Of a DNA stretch of 13,992 nt, positions 7,357 to 13,992 are shown piece after piece. Position 1 is the first letter of the stretch. Each line of letters begins with the position of its first letter. Source of the stretch: an uncultured Opitutia bacterium (lineage in GTDB: Bacteria; Verrucomicrobiota; Verrucomicrobiia; Opitutales; UBA953); assembly GCA_903853185.1 (NCBI GenBank), contig CAINSX010000073.1, forward strand, positions 1 through 13,992, in the 5' to 3' direction. The notes under the pieces are model-generated. The model worked only from the letters and a program-made list of their open reading frames with translations, ran no database searches and was not told the DNA's origin. The translations under genes were made by a program, and so were the position numbers.

Positions 7357-9386
7357 CGGGGCAGGGCGGCGACCTTGATGAGCTCGCCAATCTCGGCCAC
7401 GACCTCTTCAAGGGCCTTATGCGTGTTGTCGAGGCGGTGGGCGCCAGGCGGACAGATCAACGGCGCGGTCTTACGCGTGGCGTCCAGATGGTCTCGCTGG
7501 GTCACTTGGTCGGACTGGCCTTCGGCGGCACGGCGTCGGGCGCGAGCATCCGGGTCGGCATCGAGGAAGATGCGGACTTCGGCATCGGGCAGCACGACGG
7601 AACCGATATCGCGGCCTTCCATGACCACGCCGGCGAAGCCTTGGTCGCTCGCCAACTTCACCTGCGCGCGTTGGTACTCTAGGAGGAATGTGCGGACGGC
7701 GGGCAGGGCGGCGATTTTCGAGACGGCGGCGTTGACCTCGGGCGTACGCAGGTCGGCATCGTCGGGTAATATACCGTCAAGGGTGAGTGCGGAGCTGCGG
7801 GCGCCTTGACGGGCGATGACGCGCGAGCCGATGCGAAGCTTGCCGAGCGCGGTCTTCACCGAAGCGGGGTCGTCAGCGGTGGCGCCGGCTAGGAGTAAGG
7901 CACGCGTCAGGCTGCGATAATGCGCGCCAGTGTCGACGTGCAGGAGACCATGCAGCTGCGCGAGGCGTCGGCTGGTGCTCGATTTTCCGGACGCGGCGCC
8001 GCCGTCGACGGAGACGCGGACAAAGTTGGTGCGAAGGGCTTCGAGCGCCCGGAAGAAATGAGGGAAGGTCTTGGCGGTGCAGGCCGGATCTTCGATGGCG
8101 ATCCACGGACGACCGTCGCCGAAGAGGTCGAAGCTACCGAGAATGCCGAAGCTCATCGCCATGCGATGGTCCTCATAGGTGTGGATGGCGATCGGGCCGT
8201 CGGCGGAGACGCGCCGCAGCGCGGCCTTGCTCGGGAAGACCGTCAGCGATGAAAGCGTTTCGTCTGCGCGGAGTTCAGCGGCGGTCGGGGCGACCTTGAT
8301 GCCGAGACGCTCGAGCTCAGTGGCCATCGCCAGCACGCGGTCGGTCTCCTGCTTACGGGTATGGGCGATGCCGCGGATCTTGACCGGACCGTCGGCCAGC
8401 GTCGCGATGGTCGCGAGCGTCAGGAACGTGTCGGAGAAGGCGTTGAAATCGAAATCGCCGCCGCGGATGGCCGACCAGGACTCGGTGACGAGCGTGCCGT
8501 TCGCCGGCTTCAGCGTGGCGCCGCAGGCGGCGGCGACCTTGGCAAAGGCGGTGTCGCCCTGGAGGCCGCCGTCGGCGTAGCCTTCGATGCGGATGGAAGC
8601 ACGGTAGCCCGTCACGGCGGGCAGGGCGATGAAGTAGCTGGCGGCGGTGGCGTCGGGCTCGATCGCATATGTTGACTGCGCGACATAGGCGCCGGGCGCC
8701 GGACACGTCCAACTACCATCGGTGAGGCGTACCAGCGGACGGCCGAACTGGCCGCACATCCGCGCGGTCATCTCGACGAAGGGCTCGGAGACCGTGGAGC
8801 CTTTCATGCTGACCGAAGCTCCGGCGGAAAGCGGAAGAACCATCAGTAAGGCGGAGAGCAGCTGCGATGAGGCTGAGGCGTCGACTTCGAGGCGGCCCAG
8901 CTTGCCGGTCGTGTGCAGGGTAAAAGGGAAGCCGCACGCGGCCGAGCCATCGGCTTGGAGCGCGCGGCAGCCGGCGCCGGTTAGCGCGTCGAGGAGGCCG
9001 AGCATCGGGCGGGCGCGCATGGCTTCGTCGCCGTCGAGCTCATAGCAGCCATCGGGAGCGAGCGCCAGAAAGGCGGTGAGGAAGCGGGCGGCCGTGCCGG
9101 CGTTGCCGACATGAATCTTAGCACGGTTATTGGGGATGCGACCGCCGAGGCCGGCGATGCGAATCGTGCAGGCGGCTTCATCGGCGGAGACTTCGAAGCC
9201 GAGAGACTGCAATGCTGCGATAAGGATGCGCGTGTCGCGACTGAAGAGCGCGCCGGTGAAGAGTGTCACGCCGTCGGCGAGCGCGGCCAGGATCAGGGCG
9301 CGGTTGGTGATGCTCTTCGATCCCGGGACTTGGGCGACACCGCGGGCGGGCGTCTGAAAAGGGCGGATGACGAGGGTCGGGCTCAT
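7353..9386 (-). CDS. aroA-cmk: Bifunctional EPSP synthase / cytidylate kinase fusion
   Basis: A single uninterrupted 677-residue frame joins two enzymes. Residues 1 to about 450 are EPSP synthase, which condenses shikimate-3-phosphate with phosphoenolpyruvate: PGSKS with K24, GNAGTAARF, MRARPM, DASASSQ, catalytic D319 in FSDTF, RKQETDR, TYEDHRMAMSF and a final DPACTAKTFPHFF. Residues about 455-677 are cytidylate kinase, which phosphorylates CMP/dCMP: P-loop GGAASGKSS (462-470), HVDTGAHYRSLT, MEGRDIGSVVLPDA, and a lid region ending QRDHLDATRKTAPL. The linker is only a few residues (about 452-454). All key motifs of both enzymes look intact, so both activities are likely. The ATG at 9386 overlaps the tyrA stop as ATGA. 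Adjacent tyrA, aroA and cmk genes, and some pairwise fusions, are known in other bacteria. Confidence 0.95.
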   Translation of the reverse strand: MSPTLVIRPFQTPARGVAQVPGSKSITNRALILAALADGVTLFTGALFSRDTRILIAALQSLGFEVSADEAACTIRIAGLGGRIPNNRAKIHVGNAGTAARFLTAFLALAPDGCYELDGDEAMRARPMLGLLDALTGAGCRALQADGSAACGFPFTLHTTGKLGRLEVDASASSQLLSALLMVLPLSAGASVSMKGSTVSEPFVEMTARMCGQFGRPLVRLTDGSWTCPAPGAYVAQSTYAIEPDATAASYFIALPAVTGYRASIRIEGYADGGLQGDTAFAKVAAACGATLKPANGTLVTESWSAIRGGDFDFNAFSDTFLTLATIATLADGPVKIRGIAHTRKQETDRVLAMATELERLGIKVAPTAAELRADETLSSLTVFPSKAALRRVSADGPIAIHTYEDHRMAMSFGILGSFDLFGDGRPWIAIEDPACTAKTFPHFFRALEALRTNFVRVSVDGGAASGKSSTSRRLAQLHGLLHVDTGAHYRSLTRALLLAGATADDPASVKTALGKLRIGSRVIARQGARSSALTLDGILPDDADLRTPEVNAAVSKIAALPAVRTFLLEYQRAQVKLASDQGFAGVVMEGRDIGSVVLPDAEVRIFLDADPDARARRRAAEGQSDQVTQRDHLDATRKTAPLICPPGAHRLDNTHKALEEVVAEIGELIKVAALPR

Positions 9387-10237
9387 TCGGACCGGTCCAG
9401 GTTCTGGCGGGCGATACGGGCCTCGGCGAGCAGGCGGCGAAGGGTGGGTATGTCGTTCGCTTCGATCGCGGCGCGGAGTTCGGCGGCGCGACGTTCGACG
9501 GAGAGTAGGCCCGCGGCCGTGTGGCGCGCGTTGGCGAGCATGATGCCAACCCAGAGGTTTTCTTCACCGGCGGCGACGCGGGTTGAGTCACGCAGGCCGG
9601 CGCCCGTGGCGAAGCGACGGAAGCCAGGCTGGTCCATCACGGCGAGCATGAGCGCGGAAGCGGCCGCATGCGGGACGTGGCTGATCGCGGCGACGATTTC
9701 GTCGTGCTGGGCCGCATCGGTCTCGTGCAGCACGGATCCGAGCTCTTGCCAGAAGAGGCGGACGGTCGCCAGCGCCTTGGAGTCCTCGGCGCCAGTCGGA
9801 GTGAGGAAGCAGACCCGGCCCTCGAAAAGGTTGGCGGCGGCGTGGGCGGCGCCGGCTTTTTCGCCGCCGGCCATCGGGTGGGCGCCAACGAAAGGATTCG
9901 CGGCCGGTAGAAGACGGGCGGCGAGCAGGATAGCGCCCTTAACGCTGCCCGCATCGGTCACAACGGCTCCCGGGCTTAGGCCAGGGGAGATGGCTAGGAA
10001 GGTTTCTTCGGCCGTGTCGACCGGGGTCGTCACGATGACCAGATCGGCGCCCTGCACGCAGGCTGCCGCGCCATCGAAGACTTCGGCGATGCCGAAACCA
10101 CGGAGCGTGGCGCGGGATTTCTCCGAGCGCGACCAGCAGGCGAGGGAACCGGCCAGGCCCCGGCGCGCCGCCGCTAGGAGGATTGAGCCGCCGATGAGGC
10201 CGGCGCCGACGACGGCGATGCGCTTGAATTGTGCCAT
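9383..10237 (-). CDS. tyrA: Prephenate dehydrogenase
   Basis: Oxidatively decarboxylates prephenate to 4-hydroxyphenylpyruvate in tyrosine synthesis. The 284-residue product starts with an NAD(P)-binding Rossmann motif VVGAGLIGGS (G11, G13, G16), followed by VIVTTPVD, VTDAGSVKG (about 93-101), the substrate-site motif GAHPMAGGEKAG with H120, and HDEIVAAISHVPH with H187/H190. ATG 10237 gives the canonical MAQFKRIAVVGAG start; the longer reading to 10372 adds a basic leader that runs into the opposite gene's coding sequence and is not family-like. No chorismate mutase or ACT domain is fused to it. It is first in a tyrA / aroA-cmk / plsC operon with ATGA overlaps at both junctions. Arogenate specificity cannot be excluded by eye. 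Confidence 0.94.
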   Translation of the reverse strand: MAQFKRIAVVGAGLIGGSILLAAARRGLAGSLACWSRSEKSRATLRGFGIAEVFDGAAACVQGADLVIVTTPVDTAEETFLAISPGLSPGAVVTDAGSVKGAILLAARLLPAANPFVGAHPMAGGEKAGAAHAAANLFEGRVCFLTPTGAEDSKALATVRLFWQELGSVLHETDAAQHDEIVAAISHVPHAAASALMLAVMDQPGFRRFATGAGLRDSTRVAAGEENLWVGIMLANARHTAAGLLSVERRAAELRAAIEANDIPTLRRLLAEARIARQNLDRSE

Positions 10238-10326
10238 TTCCAATATTGAAGGTATGACTTTGATGAACCAGAGTGACGAACTATTAAAGCAAACAAACCG
10301 CCGGCGACGAAGTTGGCGGCCCTGAC
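10238..10326. promoter_or_regulatory. Divergent intergenic region, tyrA / SUMF-domain gene
   Basis: These 89 bases separate two divergent units and are visibly AT-richer than the surrounding genes. On the plus strand TTGATG (10260-10265), a 16-nt spacer and TATTAA (10282-10287) resemble a weak sigma-70 promoter, each hexamer matching 4 of 6 consensus bases. The minus-strand promoter for tyrA must also lie here or just inside the opposite gene. No clear operator repeat was found. Confidence 0.35.
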
Positions 10327-12084
10327 ATGACCCAAGGCCCTCTGAACCCCAAGAACGACTTTGTCGCCGCACCCGACCCGCGGGCCGGTCGGAGCAAGGT
10401 TTCGTTAAGGCAGATCTGGCTCAAGATCCAGGTGCCGTTCCTCGTCGGCGTCCTGCTGGCGCTCGGGGTGGCCAGCCTGTTGCTCTATACTTCCGACCGT
10501 CGGAGCACGCGCGAAGAGGATAAGGTCGTCTCGCCAGAGGTGGCCGAAGCGCTCCGTCTGCGTTCGCTGGAACTGGAGGTCGCCTTCGAGAAAATCCGCC
10601 AGGAAAGATTCGAACTCATGGAGGCCGATATCCTCCTGCTGGAAGAAGCCCTACGCCTACAGGAGGAATATGTCACCGCCCGCCAGTCCGTGGGCACCGA
10701 CAACCTCCGTCAGCAATCTCTTCGCCGCCGCTTGCACCTGATCCGAGGAGAACAGCTCCGGCATGACTCCGACGAGGCCGAAGCGAAGGCCCTTGCGTTG
10801 GCCAAGACCAATGAAGCCGCCGCCATCCCTTTGCTCCGCCAGGCCATCGTCTGGGAGCAGGAGATTGAGACGAAATGGGAATTCTCTGGCCTGGCCGACC
10901 CAGGTCGACGGGCGCGCCTCGACACCCGCCTCCGGCACCTCGAGTCGGCCCCGCTTTGGCAGAAAGGACGCGACCTGCAGGCGGAGGCCGAGAAGTTTTT
11001 TGCTGCCGGTAAGTTTGCCGATGCGGCTGCCAAGTTCAATCAAGCCATCGACTGCGAGACGGATTTCCTCGCCCGCTATCGCGACGTGCGGAACACGGAG
11101 TTCGGTCGGTCGGACAAGCTTGCCGAGCGCCGGGAGACGGCGTTCTCCGGCGAAGCTTGGAATGGCATCCTCGCTCAGCGTGCTCAGGCCGAGGTTTTCG
11201 AGAAAAAGGGCGAGTGGACCGCCGCGACCCAGACCTGGCAGGCCGCCGTGGATGCGTTCGCCAAATTACTCACGGATTATCCGAAGAGCAGTTTTGCCGA
11301 TCGGACGCAGGAAGCAGCCTTCGCCACGCGCCTGAACTTCGCCCGCTTCCATGACGAGATCGCCGCGTTGCGCTCCCGTTGCGCGCAGCTTCGCGCCGCC
11401 TTACGCGGACGACGCGCGGACGACGCGCTCCGGCTCATCGACGAACTGGTCGCTGAGGCCCGCCGCATCGGCTCGGCCAACACCGGGACGTTCCTAGTCG
11501 AAGACGCCGAGCGTAAGGAATTAGAATACCTCGCAGTGAACGGCGCCGCCGTCCGGAGCGTGTTGAGCAACATCGAGCAAAATCTCCGGGCAGTACCCGC
11601 TTCATCGGTACGAATCTATCGGACGGAAATCCCCCAAGGGCTCTATGCCTCGGTCATGGGATCTAATCCCAGCTCGACCCGCCGGGAAGCCAACCCAGTT
11701 GAGTCCGTGACCTATGCCGACGCCGAAGCCTTTGCGATCCGTCTCGGCTGGATTCTCGGCGCCAAGGTGCGCCTACCGACGCCTGCCGAATTCACCGCCG
11801 CCGCCGGAGATCTGAGTAAACCTTCCATCCAGGCCCAGGCCTGGACGGCCGAGAACACCGATGGCACGACCGTGCATCAGGTCGGTAGCACCGAAGCCAA
11901 TGCTGCGGGAATCCATGATCTGCTAGGTAACGTCGAAGAGTGGGCACTGGCCGCGCCGGGTGAGACCCGCGCCCCGGTGCTCGGGGGTAGCATCCTGACC
12001 CCTGCGGCCAAAGCGATATCCGCCCGGGAGGTCTTCAAGCGCGAGAAGAGCCGTACCTTGGGCTTTCGTATCGTCATTGAATAA
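10327..12084 (+). CDS. Membrane-anchored protein with helical stalk and reduced SUMF domain
   Basis: A 585-residue protein with no assigned pathway. Residues 1-34 are polar and basic, residues 35-54 form one hydrophobic helix (VPFLVGVLLALGVASLLLY), and the rest is probably extracytoplasmic. Residues about 65-400 are Glu/Ala/Arg-rich, predicted helical or coiled coil, with TPR-like stretches around 215-245 (AEAEKFFAAGKFADAAAKFNQA) and 285-330. From about residue 425 the sequence matches the SUMF1/formylglycine-generating-enzyme fold: TEIPQGLYASVMGSNPSS, NPVESVTYADAEAFAIRLG, VRLPTPAEF, GIHDLLGNVEEWA, LGGSIL and terminal LGFRIV. The domain is short, and I see neither the usual RGGSW nor the C-terminal cysteine motif of active FGE, so a catalytic role is doubtful. 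Related SUMF domains also serve as ligand- or protein-binding modules. ATG 10327 has no strong Shine-Dalgarno. A nucleotide-sugar dehydratase gene follows after 31 nt. Confidence 0.8.
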   Translation: MTQGPLNPKNDFVAAPDPRAGRSKVSLRQIWLKIQVPFLVGVLLALGVASLLLYTSDRRSTREEDKVVSPEVAEALRLRSLELEVAFEKIRQERFELMEADILLLEEALRLQEEYVTARQSVGTDNLRQQSLRRRLHLIRGEQLRHDSDEAEAKALALAKTNEAAAIPLLRQAIVWEQEIETKWEFSGLADPGRRARLDTRLRHLESAPLWQKGRDLQAEAEKFFAAGKFADAAAKFNQAIDCETDFLARYRDVRNTEFGRSDKLAERRETAFSGEAWNGILAQRAQAEVFEKKGEWTAATQTWQAAVDAFAKLLTDYPKSSFADRTQEAAFATRLNFARFHDEIAALRSRCAQLRAALRGRRADDALRLIDELVAEARRIGSANTGTFLVEDAERKELEYLAVNGAAVRSVLSNIEQNLRAVPASSVRIYRTEIPQGLYASVMGSNPSSTRREANPVESVTYADAEAFAIRLGWILGAKVRLPTPAEFTAAAGDLSKPSIQAQAWTAENTDGTTVHQVGSTEANAAGIHDLLGNVEEWALAAPGETRAPVLGGSILTPAAKAISAREVFKREKSRTLGFRIVIE

Positions 12085-12101
12085 AAGCCAGAGGCTCTTA
12101 T
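12081..12101 (+). promoter_or_regulatory. Small hairpin spanning the stop codon before the dehydratase gene
   Basis: ATAA (12081-12084) pairs with TTAT (12098-12101) and AGCC (12086-12089) with GGCT (12093-12096), with a 3-nt loop and one A-C mismatch. It covers the SUMF-gene stop codon and is not followed by a T-run, so it is a poor intrinsic terminator. It could affect coupling or mRNA stability between the two genes, or be chance. Confidence 0.25.
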
Positions 12102-12115
12102 TATAAAGTCTCCCC

Positions 12116-13992
12116 ATGGCAGCCCCAGTCCATCGCCTACAACGAGCCGCGTTCTTTTTTGCGGTCTACGGATCTTTAGCGGCCTTGTCCCTGTGGTTCG
12201 CCTATGAACTGCGTTTCGTCGGTCCGGAAGATTTGAACGGCAGTGAGCGGCAGGCAGCCGAGGCCTATATGTATGTACAGCGGCCGATGGTGCTTCTCTG
12301 GCTTATTCCCCTCAAGGTCCTGCTGCTGGGAGCCTGGGGCCAATTCCGCGGTGTCTTCTATTATTTCCGGCTACCCGATGCCCTCCGGACGGGCTTCGCG
12401 TTGGCCATCGCGACTGGCGTCGCCTTCCTGCTGCCGTCAATCATCGGGAACGGTAACCCGGCTGAGGCATTCAGCGTCCCCCGCGGCGTCACGCTCGTGG
12501 ACTTCAACCTGTCACTCGTTCTGTTCGTCGGCTTCCGCGTCTCGATTCGCGCGCTGCGCGAACGGTTCTGGAGCAAGTACCAGGCCACCCAAGGCGCGGT
12601 CGAACGCATCGCGATCGTCGGCGCCGGTCAGGCCGGGGCGCAACTCGTCTCCGAACTCATGAGTCGCCTCGGTCATGGCCTCGAGCCCGTCTGTTTCTTG
12701 GATGACAACGTCGCCAAGCATGGCCTGCAAATCCACGGCGTGCCGGTGATCGGCGCTCCGGAGCGTATGCCCGAGCTCGCCGAAAAATACGGAGTGACCG
12801 AAATCATCCTCGCCTTACCGGCCTCGGCCGTGCGCCGCATTCGTGAGGTGAGCACGCTCGCCACCGCTAGTAATCTCCGAGTCCTAGTCGTGCCCTCGAT
12901 GTCGGAGCTCGCCGGCGGGCGCGTCCGCGCGAGCGATATCCGGCCTATTTCTGTCGAAGACATCCTCGGCCGTGAGCCGGCCAAGCTCGACGACGAGGCC
13001 ATCGACGCGATGGTCAAGGGCCGCACGGTGCTGGTCACCGGCGCCGGCGGGAGCATCGGATCCGAGCTTTGCCGCCAGATCGCCGCGCGTTCGCCGGCCC
13101 GCCTCATCCTGCTCGATCAGTGCGAAGTGCTTCTCTATCAGGTCGAACAAGATCTCATCGCTACCGGTGCCGGCGCGCTTATCACGCCCATTGTCGGCGA
13201 TGTCACCGACGTCGATCGCATGCGCGAGGTGTTCGTCCGCTTCAAGCCCGAGCTCGTCCTGCATGCCGCCGCGCACAAACACGTACCGATGATGGAGTCG
13301 CAGCCTTCCGAAGCCCTCAAGAACAACGTCCTCGGCACGGAGGTCGTCGCCCGCCTCGCCGCGGAACACAGTGTAGCTAAGTTCGTACTCATCTCTTCGG
13401 ATAAAGCCGTCAACCCGACGAACGTCATGGGCGCCAGCAAGCGACTCGCCGAGCGCGTCGTCCGCCAGATGCAGGCCGAGACCGGCGGCAAGACTAGCTT
13501 CATTGCGGTCCGCTTTGGCAACGTCCTCGGATCTTCTGGCTCGGTGGTCCCCATCTTCCGTCGCCAGATCGCCGCCGGCGGACCCGTCACGGTGACGCAC
13601 CCTGAGGTGAAGCGATACTTCATGACCATCCCCGAGGCGGTCGGGCTCGTGCTACAGAGCGCCACCCTCGGACACGGCGGAGACATCCTCGTCCTCGAGA
13701 TGGGCCAGCCCTTGAAGATCATCGACGTGGCCCGTCAGCTCATCGAGCTCAGCGGCCTGCGGCCCGACATCGATATCGAGATCCGTATCATCGGCTTGCG
13801 ACCAGGAGAAAAGCTCGTCGAGGAGTTGCAGCATGAAGGGGAACAGTATCGCCCGACCGAACACCCTCGCGTTTTCCGCTTCGTCGCGGATCTCGTCCCG
13901 CAGGATTCGTCGGAGTCGCTGGTAAGCCGCGTGCGTGCCCTGCTTCCCTTGGAACGACAGGCCTGCAAGCAGGGAATGCGTGAGCTAGTGCC
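12116..13992 (+). CDS. FlaA1/WbpM/CapD-type nucleotide-sugar 4,6-dehydratase, membrane-bound (3' end beyond window)
   Basis: About 625 codons are visible. The N-terminal 145 residues carry about four membrane segments, as in WbpM/CapD-type proteins. A first Rossmann-like domain (IVGAGQAG, 167-174) is followed by a catalytic extended-SDR domain: VTGAGGSIGSE at 307-317, AAHKHVPMMES, then SSDKAVNPTNVMGASKR, in which M438 and K442 replace the usual Tyr-x3-Lys, a hallmark of this dehydratase group. FGNVLGSSGSVVP and LRPGEKLVEEL follow. Family members convert UDP-GlcNAc or a related UDP-sugar to a 4-keto-6-deoxy sugar for O-antigen, capsule or glycoprotein glycans at the cytoplasmic face of the inner membrane. 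ATG 12116 gives a clean start before the first membrane helix, although no Shine-Dalgarno is visible. It may open a surface polysaccharide locus to the right, but nothing downstream can be seen. Confidence 0.93.
   Translation, partial: MAAPVHRLQRAAFFFAVYGSLAALSLWFAYELRFVGPEDLNGSERQAAEAYMYVQRPMVLLWLIPLKVLLLGAWGQFRGVFYYFRLPDALRTGFALAIATGVAFLLPSIIGNGNPAEAFSVPRGVTLVDFNLSLVLFVGFRVSIRALRERFWSKYQATQGAVERIAIVGAGQAGAQLVSELMSRLGHGLEPVCFLDDNVAKHGLQIHGVPVIGAPERMPELAEKYGVTEIILALPASAVRRIREVSTLATASNLRVLVVPSMSELAGGRVRASDIRPISVEDILGREPAKLDDEAIDAMVKGRTVLVTGAGGSIGSELCRQIAARSPARLILLDQCEVLLYQVEQDLIATGAGALITPIVGDVTDVDRMREVFVRFKPELVLHAAAHKHVPMMESQPSEALKNNVLGTEVVARLAAEHSVAKFVLISSDKAVNPTNVMGASKRLAERVVRQMQAETGGKTSFIAVRFGNVLGSSGSVVPIFRRQIAAGGPVTVTHPEVKRYFMTIPEAVGLVLQSATLGHGGDILVLEMGQPLKIIDVARQLIELSGLRPDIDIEIRIIGLRPGEKLVEELQHEGEQYRPTEHPRVFRFVADLVPQDSSESLVSRVRALLPLERQACKQGMRELV

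Noticed and set aside
9111..10325. A 404-codon plus-strand open frame opposite tyrA and the aroA start
   Set aside because: Its translation is Arg/Ala/Ser-rich with no recognisable domain, and the opposite strand encodes clear TyrA and EPSP synthase motifs.
12884..13722. Long minus-strand open frames (238 and 194 codons) opposite the dehydratase gene
   Set aside because: They lie antisense to a frame with full extended-SDR motifs and show low-complexity composition, consistent with GC-driven shadows.

Overview
The window is ordinary chromosomal sequence from a GC-rich bacterium, most likely a member of the Verrucomicrobiota (perhaps an Opitutae-type lineage). The lineage is inferred from gene content: a DUF5069 protein, a short HemA, a fused AroA-Cmk protein and a SUMF-domain membrane protein. 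No rRNA or other phylogenetic marker confirms it. Gene density is very high, many neighbouring genes overlap as ATGA or lie 2-3 nt apart, and I saw no tRNA, rRNA, insertion sequence, integrase or CRISPR array.

Layout. (1) Bases 1-3034, minus strand: a compact three-gene operon read as hemX-like membrane protein, then hemA (glutamyl-tRNA reductase), then an NtrC-type sigma-54 response regulator whose C-terminus leaves the window. (2) Bases 3103-5322, plus strand, divergent from it: a DUF5069 protein, a low-molecular-weight protein tyrosine phosphatase, a solitary RelE/ParE-like small protein and pssA (phosphatidylserine synthase). (3) A 249-base gap (5323-5571) holds three DnaA-box-like sites, an inverted repeat and an AT-rich stretch, and leads into dnaN (beta clamp, 5572-6699). 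(4) Bases 6712-10237, minus strand, convergent with dnaN: tyrA (prephenate dehydrogenase), a single 677-residue EPSP synthase-cytidylate kinase fusion, and plsC, joined by two ATGA overlaps. (5) Bases 10327-13992, plus strand, divergent from tyrA: a membrane-anchored protein with a helical/TPR-like stalk and a reduced C-terminal SUMF (formylglycine-generating-enzyme-like) domain, then a FlaA1/WbpM/CapD-type nucleotide-sugar dehydratase cut by the right edge, possibly the start of a surface polysaccharide locus.

Functionally the window combines the first committed step of tetrapyrrole synthesis, phospholipid synthesis (PssA and PlsC), the shikimate/tyrosine branch fused to pyrimidine nucleotide phosphorylation, the replication clamp, and surface glycan synthesis. 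I do not see a coherent new defence or mobile system. The observations most worth a second look are the possible DnaA-binding or origin region before dnaN, the HemA lacking its usual dimerisation domain, the AroA-Cmk fusion, the solitary RelE-like gene in a housekeeping operon, and the SUMF-domain protein that lacks the usual catalytic signature.
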